Of a DNA stretch of 7,445 bases, positions 1-5,305 are shown piece by piece (the first letter of the stretch is position 1; every line of letters begins with the position of its first letter). This DNA is from Flavobacteriaceae bacterium. Its GTDB lineage: Bacteria > Bacteroidota > Bacteroidia > Flavobacteriales > Flavobacteriaceae. Location of the stretch: NCBI GenBank assembly GCA_008081175.1, contig VMCW01000055.1, positions 1 through 7,445 on the forward strand, read 5' to 3'. Below the pieces are notes generated by a model, which had not been told where the DNA came from, made no database searches, and worked only from the letters and a program-made list of their open reading frames with translations. The position numbers were made by a program, and so were the translations under genes.

Positions 1-99
1 GGAAAACGCATTTTGATATTAAAAGTAACAGATTCTATACACCACGGCGCACGAATTGATGTGGCTACTTTAATTGAAAAGGCATTAAATCAACCCTAG
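1..99 (+). CDS. C-terminal fragment of an unrecognised protein
   Basis: An open frame enters from the left edge and ends at the TAG at 97-99, giving 32 visible codons. It begins GKRILILKV and ends ATLIEKALNQP. The fragment looks like a hydrophobic beta strand followed by a short helix, consistent with the end of a globular cytoplasmic domain, but I do not recognise a family. The coding call rests on the open frame, ordinary codon use, and a stop that lies one base from the end of the convergent minus-strand gene, which is the tight tail-to-tail packing expected of two real genes. The N-terminus and any promoter lie outside the window. No function is proposed. Confidence 0.55.
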   Translation, partial: GKRILILKVTDSIHHGARIDVATLIEKALNQP

Positions 100-100
100 C

Positions 101-1078
101 TTATTGTCCTAGGACATAAGCAAAGATCAAAGGTGCTACAATAGTAGCATCGGATTCTACAATAAATTTAGGAGTATCGATATGGAGTTTTCCCCATGTG
201 ATCTTCTCATTAGGTACAGCCCCTGAGTAGGAGCCATAGCTGGTCGTAGAGTCGCTAATCTGACAAAAATAGGCCCAAAAAGGTGTATCCTCACGTTCCA
301 AATCTTGAGAAAGCATTGGTACTACACAAATAGGGAAATCTCCTGCAATACCTCCTCCAATTTGGAAAAATCCAATACTTGACTTTGCATTTTGGTGGTA
401 CCATTCTGCCAAGAAAGTCATGTATTCAATTCCTGATTTTACAGTAGCTGCCTTGAGCTCTCCTTTGATAACATAGCTCGCAAAAATATTTCCCAAAGTG
501 CTGTCTTCCCAGCCGGGGACTACCATAGGAAGGTTTGCTTTTGCAGCGGCGTACATCCATGAGTTCTTTAGGTCTATCTCGTAGTATTTTTCCAACGCTC
601 CAGAGAGTAGCAGCTGATAGAGGAACTCATGGGGGAAGTAACGCTCTCCATTTTCTTCGGCTGTTTTCCAAAGTTTGAATATGTGCTTTTGCAGCCTGCG
701 GAAAGCCTCTTCTTCAGGAATACAGGTGTCTGTAACTCGGTTGAGACCCTGCTGTAATAAGTCCCATTCTTGTTGTGGCGTAAGGTCGCGGTAGTTAGGA
801 ATACGTTTGTAGTGGGAGTGAGCAACAAGGTTCATCACATCTTCTTCTAGGTTGGCACCGGTACAGGAAATGATGTGTACTTTTTTCTGTCGAATCATTT
901 CAGCAAATGTTTTTCCCAGCTCTGCAGTGCTCATAGCACCTGCTAGAGAAACCAGCATTTTACCCCCGCCTTCCAGTTGATTTTCGTATCCTTTAGCTGC
1001 ATCGACCAGTGCAGCTGCGTTAAAGTGTAAAAAGTGTGATTCGATAAATTGGGAAACGGCCCCTTTTTTAGTGTTCAT
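101..1078 (-). CDS. Deoxyhypusine synthase family protein, probable homospermidine synthase
   Basis: A 325-residue cytoplasmic enzyme of the deoxyhypusine synthase (DHS) family (COG1899, sometimes called SpeY). The family uses NAD to move an aminobutyl group from a polyamine to an acceptor amine through a lysine imine. Visible motifs are an NAD-site-like TGANLEED (73-80), GWEDST (189-194), the glycine-rich IGGGIAGDF (240-248) and TWGKL with the imine-forming lysine at K297. Aligned without gaps to the human enzyme from memory, E291 matches Glu323, but Asp313 and Asp316 become Y281 and Y284, and Lys287 and His288 become G246 and D247. Bacteria lack eIF5A, so protein modification is unlikely. 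Its place 21 bp after speB suggests a putrescine-using homospermidine synthase, or a spermidine-related activity. The ATG start has an A/T-rich leader with no Shine-Dalgarno. It is the last gene of the speA operon. The family call is firm; the substrate is inferred. Confidence 0.88.
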   Translation of the reverse strand: MNTKKGAVSQFIESHFLHFNAAALVDAAKGYENQLEGGGKMLVSLAGAMSTAELGKTFAEMIRQKKVHIISCTGANLEEDVMNLVAHSHYKRIPNYRDLTPQQEWDLLQQGLNRVTDTCIPEEEAFRRLQKHIFKLWKTAEENGERYFPHEFLYQLLLSGALEKYYEIDLKNSWMYAAAKANLPMVVPGWEDSTLGNIFASYVIKGELKAATVKSGIEYMTFLAEWYHQNAKSSIGFFQIGGGIAGDFPICVVPMLSQDLEREDTPFWAYFCQISDSTTSYGSYSGAVPNEKITWGKLHIDTPKFIVESDATIVAPLIFAYVLGQ

Positions 1079-1099
1079 TTTTAAATTTTTAAGTGTGTT

Positions 1100-1978
1100 T
1101 TAAAATTCGTTTGTCTCCGACGTTTTTAAATGGTATTTGTAACTCAACATTTTATAGTACAACTTGGCTGCAAGAAAATCCGAAGCATAAAGCGCTGGAC
1201 TGGGACAAAGTTCGACCAGATCAAAACCTACTACATTTTTTTCTTTAAAGACATCTCTCAAAAAGCGCAGCGTTTCATACCAAAATAGGCCTCCTGGTTC
1301 TGGTGTGCCCGTAGCTGGAAAAAGAGAAGGGTCAAAACCGTCTAGGTCAATGGTGATGTATACCGTATCGGTCATACGCTCTACAGCTTGTTCTATCCAA
1401 TAGTCGTCCGATTCAATTTCATGAGCAAAAAAGACATTATCATAATTCATCACACTTTTTTCGCTATGGTCCATGCTTCGAATTCCCACTTGTATCAAAT
1501 TGTTGGTTTGATTGGCTTCATAGAGTGCACAGGCGTGATTGCATTTAGAACCTTCGTACGATTCGCGTAAGTCTGCATGAGCATCAATTTGTACAACGGT
1601 CAAGTTTTCATAGTGGCGCGAAAAGGCGCGAATGGCCCCAATAGAAATGGAGTGCTCTCCACCAAATAGGGTAACAAACTTATTTCTGTTAAGATAGCTT
1701 TTTACTTTTTCTGTTACGGCTTCTACCATAGCTTCTGGGGAGCTACTTTCTGTAACGGGCTGACTCAAATAGATCCCTTGTTTATAGACTTCACTGTCGG
1801 TTTCAATGTCGTACAGTTCCATGTTTTCTGAGGCTTCCAAAAATGCTTTAGGGCCTTTATCTGCTCCTTTTTTCCAAGAGCTAGTACCGTCGTAAGGAAC
1901 GGGAATCAAAACTATTTTTGATTTTTCAGAAGTCGCATAGGCTTCTGGAATTCCTGCATAGGTCGAATTTGTTTTCAC
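1100..1978 (-). CDS. speB: Agmatinase (ureohydrolase family)
   Basis: A 292-residue binuclear-manganese ureohydrolase that should hydrolyse agmatine to putrescine and urea in the cytoplasm. The metal-site motifs are complete: GGEHS (H109), DAHAD (D132, H134, D136) and TIDLDGFDPS (D211, D213), followed by GTPEPGG around E227. Spacing agrees with E. coli SpeB, for instance 23 residues from the first histidine to the first aspartate. Arginase, formiminoglutamase and guanidinobutyrase share this fold, so the agmatinase call leans on context: speA, which makes agmatine, lies 110 bp upstream, and a DHS-like polyamine enzyme lies 21 bp downstream. The start is a GTG at 1976-1978. No in-frame ATG occurs upstream, and the first internal ATG, at codon 53, would remove conserved N-terminal sequence. 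No Shine-Dalgarno is visible. Length is normal for the family. Confidence 0.9.
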   Translation of the reverse strand: MKTNSTYAGIPEAYATSEKSKIVLIPVPYDGTSSWKKGADKGPKAFLEASENMELYDIETDSEVYKQGIYLSQPVTESSSPEAMVEAVTEKVKSYLNRNKFVTLFGGEHSISIGAIRAFSRHYENLTVVQIDAHADLRESYEGSKCNHACALYEANQTNNLIQVGIRSMDHSEKSVMNYDNVFFAHEIESDDYWIEQAVERMTDTVYITIDLDGFDPSLFPATGTPEPGGLFWYETLRFLRDVFKEKNVVGFDLVELCPSPALYASDFLAAKLYYKMLSYKYHLKTSETNEF

Positions 1979-2088
1979 AATTTGATAATTAATAATTAAT
2001 GGTTGTTGATGGTGTTTTAAATCGAAGTAGTTGACCTACATTTCGTTCTTTCTTTATACTTTTTAAATTGGTTTTATTATACATTTTA
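1979..2088 (-). other. speA-speB intergenic spacer
   Basis: A 110-bp AT-rich spacer within the presumed speA-speB operon. It contains no hairpin followed by a T-run, so nothing in it should stop readthrough from speA. Just before the GTG start of speB is an A/T-only stretch with a direct ataatta repeat (1986-1999). A secondary promoter for speB could lie here, but no convincing Bacteroidota-type TTTG / TAnnTTTG pair was found. Confidence 0.35.
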
Positions 2089-3483
2089 TCAATAGCCTAA
2101 AAGGGTTAAAAAAGAATCTGCAGTTTGTTGTTCTGCAAATAAGCTATGTGTTAGTTTTCCATCCTGATCACGATCAATTAAGAGGTGTTTGGGCTGTGGA
2201 ATCAAGCAATGTTGCAAACCACCAAAACCACCTATCGATTCTTGATACGCTCCGGTATTAAAAAAGCCTATATAAAGTGGTTTTTTTTCGTCAAAATAAG
2301 GAAGGTGAATGGCGTTTAGGTGTTGTTCACTGTTGTAGTAGTCGTCACTGTCGCAGGTCAAACCACCTAGAAGTACACGCTCGTATTCTTCATTCCAGCG
2401 GTTTACAGCCAGCATGATGAACCGTTTGTTTATTGCCCAGGTGTCAGGCATGGTAGTGATGAATGAGGAATTGATAAGATTCCACTTTTCACGGTCGTTT
2501 TGTTGTTTTTGATAAAGTACTTCAAAAACTGCTCCTCCGGCTTCACCTACAGTGAAGCTGCCAAATTCAGTATAGATGTCGGGAACATCAACTTTGGATT
2601 CTTTACACGCCATTTGGATTTGACCTATTATTTCATGCGCCATATAGGCGTAGTCGTATTCAAAGCCCAAAGAATTTTTAATAGGAAACCCTCCCCCTAT
2701 ATTCAAGCTGTTTAGACTGGGGCAGATTTTTTTTAAGTTTACATACACCCGCATACATTTGATTAGTTCATTCCAGTAGTAGGACTGGTCTTGGATGCCG
2801 GTATTGATGAAAAAATGCAGCATGGTAAGACGTGCCTTCTTATTCTTTTTTAGGTGTTTTTTATAGTAAGGAACAATATTTTTATACCCTATTCCCAAAC
2901 GGGAGGTATAAAACTCAAATTTGGGCTCTTCCTCAGATGCTATTCGAATACCGATATCAAAAGATCCGTCTATGGCCTCGGTGAGTAAGTTTACTTCTTC
3001 GTAATTGTCAATAATAGGAACACAGTTTTTAAACCCATTGTTAATCAGTCTGCTGATGTTTTCTATGTATTGTGCCCTTTTAAATCCGTTACAAATGATT
3101 TTATTTTTAGATGTAATTTTCCCTTGTTCAATAAGGCGTTCTACAATGTTGATGTCAAAAGCAGAGGACGTTTCTAGGTGGATATCGTTTTCTAGAGCAC
3201 GATCCAATATAAATTTAAAGTGAGAGCTTTTTGTACAGTAGCAATAGTTGTAATTCCCTTTGTATTGGTGTTCTTTTATGGCTGTGCCAAACCATTTTTT
3301 TGCCTTTTGAATGTTTTCCGATACTTTAGGCAAGTAGGTAAACTTAAAAGGACCTCCGTAGGTTTTGACCAATTCCATGAGGTCAATGCCGTGAAATTCA
3401 AGTTGGTGTTTTTTATTTAGTTGAAATTCCTCTTGAGGAAAATCAAAGGTTTGTTCGATTAAGTCGATGTATTTTGTTTTCAT
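2089..3483 (-). CDS. speA: Biosynthetic arginine decarboxylase (short form)
   Basis: A 464-residue PLP-dependent decarboxylase of the alanine-racemase / ornithine-decarboxylase fold (fold type III), expected to convert arginine to agmatine. Visible features are the probable PLP lysine K85 in CYCTKSSH, the glycine-rich phosphate-binding loop NIGGGFP (261-267), TEFGSF (305-310) in the position of the usual EPGR-like segment, and the active-site cysteine C377 in GGLTCDSDD near the C-terminal end of the beta domain. It is much shorter than E. coli SpeA (about 650 residues) and seems to lack that enzyme's helical insert. The PLP motif differs from YPIKVNQ of classical SpeA. Agmatinase directly downstream supports arginine as substrate; a diaminopimelate or ornithine decarboxylase is the alternative. 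The gene starts with ATG (3481-3483) and has a long leader containing the structured RNA at 3560-3701, which suggests post-transcriptional control. Confidence 0.88.
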   Translation of the reverse strand: MKTKYIDLIEQTFDFPQEEFQLNKKHQLEFHGIDLMELVKTYGGPFKFTYLPKVSENIQKAKKWFGTAIKEHQYKGNYNYCYCTKSSHFKFILDRALENDIHLETSSAFDINIVERLIEQGKITSKNKIICNGFKRAQYIENISRLINNGFKNCVPIIDNYEEVNLLTEAIDGSFDIGIRIASEEEPKFEFYTSRLGIGYKNIVPYYKKHLKKNKKARLTMLHFFINTGIQDQSYYWNELIKCMRVYVNLKKICPSLNSLNIGGGFPIKNSLGFEYDYAYMAHEIIGQIQMACKESKVDVPDIYTEFGSFTVGEAGGAVFEVLYQKQQNDREKWNLINSSFITTMPDTWAINKRFIMLAVNRWNEEYERVLLGGLTCDSDDYYNSEQHLNAIHLPYFDEKKPLYIGFFNTGAYQESIGGFGGLQHCLIPQPKHLLIDRDQDGKLTHSLFAEQQTADSFLTLLGY

Positions 3484-3503
3484 TAGTTAAAATTTTTAGA
3501 TGG

Positions 3504-3529
3504 ATTAAAAGGAATAAAGAGCCTTTAAT
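3504..3529 (-). promoter_or_regulatory. Hairpin in the speA 5' leader near the start codon
   Basis: ATTAAAAGG (3504-3512) can pair with CCTTTAAT (3522-3529) with one bulged A and a 9-nt loop. In the transcript the hairpin ends about 20 nt before the speA ATG. It is weak and A/U-rich, with no T-run after it, so it is not a terminator. It could influence ribosome loading, or be chance. Confidence 0.25.
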
Positions 3530-3559
3530 ACATTCAAATTCTAATAATGAAAAAGGAGA

Positions 3560-3701
3560 GGACACCTTGTGAATACAAAGTCCAGGATTTTGGATACCAA
3601 TGAATTTTAGAAGCCAACCTGAGAGCCCGGTTCCTTATCCCTAAGGTAGCTAAGTGGACTGGCTTCTTGATTCCACTTCGCCCGAACTTGAAAAATTCAT
3701 T
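3560..3701 (-). ncRNA. Candidate structured RNA (pseudoknotted) upstream of speA
   Basis: The core is 3599-3701. AATGAATTTT (3599-3608) pairs perfectly with AAAATTCATT (3692-3701), giving a 10-bp closing helix P1. Inside it, AAGTGGA (3652-3658) pairs with TCCACTT (3672-3678), 7 bp. The 13-nt loop of that hairpin contains TGGCTTCT (3660-3667), which pairs perfectly with AGAAGCCA (3609-3616), 8 bp, directly abutting P1. On the minus strand this is a classical H-type pseudoknot with linkers of 4, 1 and about 35 nt. The long linker holds a 5-bp hairpin (3633-3637 with 3642-3646) whose loop reads GGGA on the minus strand, a GNRA tetraloop, but UCCC on the plus strand, plus a 3-4 bp hairpin (3616-3619 with 3629-3632). 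A further hairpin (3560-3563 with 3580-3583, and 3567-3570 with 3575-3578) lies on the speA side. Orientation as the speA leader is favoured by the GNRA loop. No known riboswitch, 6S, SRP, RNase P or tmRNA signature was recognised. Confidence 0.55.
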
Positions 3702-3718
3702 CACTGCGCAATGTCAAG

Positions 3719-3735
3719 GCGTTTTGTAAAAACGC
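3719..3735. repeat. 17-bp palindrome in the speA upstream region
   Basis: GCGTTTT (3719-3725) and AAAACGC (3729-3735) form a perfect 7-bp inverted repeat around GTA. It lies between the structured RNA and the trpB2 terminator, where the speA promoter should be. No T-run follows directly on either strand, so a terminator role is not supported. A binding site for a transcription factor, or a hairpin at the 5' end of the transcript, are both possible. Confidence 0.35.
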
Positions 3736-3793
3736 GAAGCGAAAGTAATGTTTTTTTTAAAACAAAGCGTATTTTTTTAAAAATCAAACATTT

Positions 3794-3831
3794 AAAAAAA
3801 ACCCTCAAACAGACTGCTTGAGGGTTTTTTA
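3794..3831 (-). terminator. Intrinsic terminator of trpB2
   Basis: ACCCTCAA (3801-3808) and TTGAGGGT (3818-3825) form a perfect 8-bp stem with a 9-nt loop, flanked by an A-run on the left and a T-run on the right that can extend the helix. On the minus strand it ends in a run of T residues and lies about 25 bp after the trpB2 stop. The flanks are symmetric, so it could also terminate plus-strand transcription. Confidence 0.88.
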
Positions 3832-3853
3832 AATTCATTTGATTGAACAAGTG

Positions 3854-5215
3854 CTAAATAGTAGGGGTGTTTAATTTTGCTAAAGAAGCTTTAATCTCTT
3901 CTTCGCTCAATTCGTGTTTTTGAATGTTTCCTGCAAAATAGTCCTCATAGGCTTTCATATCAAAATTTCCATGACCACAAAGGTTGAATAGAATGGTTTT
4001 TGAAACCCCTTCTTGCTTGCACTTTTCCGCCTCACGTATTACGGTAGCAATTCCATGAGTTGCTTCTGGTGCGGGTATGATTCCTTCTGCTTGAGCAAAG
4101 GTGACTCCAGCTTCAAACACTTCTAGGTTGTCATGAGCAATTGCCTCAATCAATTGGTCCTTTAACAGTTGACTTACAATGACTCCAGCTCCGTGGTAGC
4201 GTAGCCCTCCAGCATGTATAGGTGCAGGAACAAAATTATGTCCTAGGGTATACATGGGTAACAGAGGTGTCATTCCCCCTGTGTCACCAAAGTCATAACG
4301 GAATTCACCTCGTGTTAATTTTGGACAAGAGGCAGGTTCGCTTGCGATGCAACGAATTTTTCTTCCTTCCTCAAGATTGAGTCGTAAAAAAGGGAAAGCA
4401 AGCCCTGCAAAGTTAGACCCTCCTCCAAAAGGAGCAATCACTATGTCTGGAAGATCACCTGCTTTTTCCATTTGCTTTAAGGCCTCTTGCCCCACAACCG
4501 TTTGATGTAGTTTTACATGATTCAACACGCTTCCCAAAGCATATTTGATGTCGTCGCTGCTCGCAGCACGTTCTATAGCTTCAGAAATTGCAATTCCTAA
4601 AGATCCAGTAGTATCTGGATTTTCTGCCAGTATTTTTTTACCTATTTGAGTAGCGTCGGACGGAGAGGGAAAAACTTTCGCTCCCCAAGTATTCATCATT
4701 GTTTTTCGGTAGGGTTTATGTTCATAAGACAGTTTTACCATATACACCTCACAGTTAATCTTGAAATGTTTACAGGCAAAGGCAAGTGCACTTCCCCATT
4801 GTCCGGCACCTGTTTCTGTTGTAATAGTTTTTACACCTTCTTGTTTGTTGTAATAAGCTTGAGCTACGGCTGTGTTCGGTTTGTGTGATCCGGAGGGACT
4901 AACTCCTTCGTATTTGTAGTAAATTTTCGCAGGCGTATCCAGTGCTTTTTCTAAACCATAGGCACGATACAGTGGAGTGGGTCTCCACAGGGAATAGATG
5001 TTTCGCACTTCGTCTGGAATTGTTACCCACTTTTCTGGAGTGACTTCTTGTTTGATGAGTTCCATTGGAAAAAGAGGAGCTAAGGCTTCTGGACCAATCG
5101 GCTCTAATGTAGCAGGATTTAGTGGTGGCAGCGGTTTATTGGGCATGTCCGCAATGATATTATACCATTTTTCGGGTATTTCATTTTCGCTTAAAAGAAT
5201 TTTTCTGTGTTTCAT
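3854..5215 (-). CDS. trpB2: TrpB2-type tryptophan synthase beta-like PLP enzyme
   Basis: A 453-residue fold-type II PLP enzyme of the TrpB-related group (TrpB2, TIGR01415 type), longer than classical TrpB (about 400 residues) because of an N-terminal extension. Visible features are the PLP lysine K112 in SGSHKPNTA, the catalytic-glutamate motif ETGAGQWG (134-141), the cofactor phosphate loop GGGSNFAG (264-271), and LCGHGNFD (412-419) near the C-terminus. Family members can condense indole and serine to tryptophan; roles proposed include indole salvage and tryptophan synthesis independent of TrpA. No trpA or other trp gene is nearby, so salvage or a side activity seems more likely than a place in the main pathway, though genes outside the window could change that. 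The ATG start is at 5213-5215. The gene is flanked by terminators on both sides, so it appears to be transcribed alone. Confidence 0.88.
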   Translation of the reverse strand: MKHRKILLSENEIPEKWYNIIADMPNKPLPPLNPATLEPIGPEALAPLFPMELIKQEVTPEKWVTIPDEVRNIYSLWRPTPLYRAYGLEKALDTPAKIYYKYEGVSPSGSHKPNTAVAQAYYNKQEGVKTITTETGAGQWGSALAFACKHFKINCEVYMVKLSYEHKPYRKTMMNTWGAKVFPSPSDATQIGKKILAENPDTTGSLGIAISEAIERAASSDDIKYALGSVLNHVKLHQTVVGQEALKQMEKAGDLPDIVIAPFGGGSNFAGLAFPFLRLNLEEGRKIRCIASEPASCPKLTRGEFRYDFGDTGGMTPLLPMYTLGHNFVPAPIHAGGLRYHGAGVIVSQLLKDQLIEAIAHDNLEVFEAGVTFAQAEGIIPAPEATHGIATVIREAEKCKQEGVSKTILFNLCGHGNFDMKAYEDYFAGNIQKHELSEEEIKASLAKLNTPTI

Positions 5216-5260
5216 GACTACCTATATTTCGGTTCGATGACTTCAATTTAGTGAAAATAA

Positions 5261-5284
5261 AAAACCCCACAAGTGTGGGGTTTA
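5261..5284 (-). terminator. Intrinsic terminator of gltD
   Basis: AAAACCCCAC (5261-5270) and GTGGGGTTT (5275-5283) form a stem with a GC-rich core and an AAGT loop. On the minus strand a T-rich run follows (5254-5264), and the hairpin lies about 20 bp after the gltD stop. It separates gltBD from trpB2 and leaves roughly 45 bp (5216-5260) for a trpB2 promoter; no clear promoter was recognised there. Confidence 0.88.
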
Positions 5285-5305
5285 TAAAACTATTAAAAGT
5301 ACATT

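Larger units (their letters stand above)
3484..3853. other. 370-bp gene-free region between trpB2 and speA
   Basis: Going in the direction of transcription (right to left), it holds the trpB2 terminator (3794-3831), an AT-rich tract with several A and T runs (3736-3793) where a speA promoter would be expected, a 17-bp palindrome (3719-3735), the candidate structured RNA (3560-3701), and an A/U-rich spacer with a weak hairpin up to the speA ATG. The GC content of 3558-3690 is visibly higher than that of the surrounding spacer, as expected for a folded RNA. No tRNA was found, and no protein-coding gene is convincing here. Confidence 0.6.

Noticed and set aside
3547..3644. Two tiny plus-strand frames overlapping at ATGA (18 codons from 3547, 14 codons from 3600)
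   Set aside because: They are too short to judge, lie inside the paired regions of the structured RNA, and have no recognisable upstream signal. The overlap of stop and start is likely coincidental.
3599..3701. TPP riboswitch, because CTGAGA occurs on the plus strand (3619-3624)
   Set aside because: The rest of the thi-box consensus and its helices are absent, and the strand is opposite to speA. The match is a short coincidence.
3560..3701. 6S, RNase P, SRP or tmRNA gene
   Set aside because: None of the conserved cores I know was found, and a long 6S-like hairpin with a central bubble does not form. A database search would be needed to exclude divergent forms.
3740..3766. Possible Bacteroidota-type promoter on the minus strand: TTTG (3763-3766) and TACTTTCG (3740-3747)
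   Set aside because: The spacing of 15 nt is shorter than usual and the second element deviates from TAnnTTTG. The A/T-rich tract makes chance matches likely.
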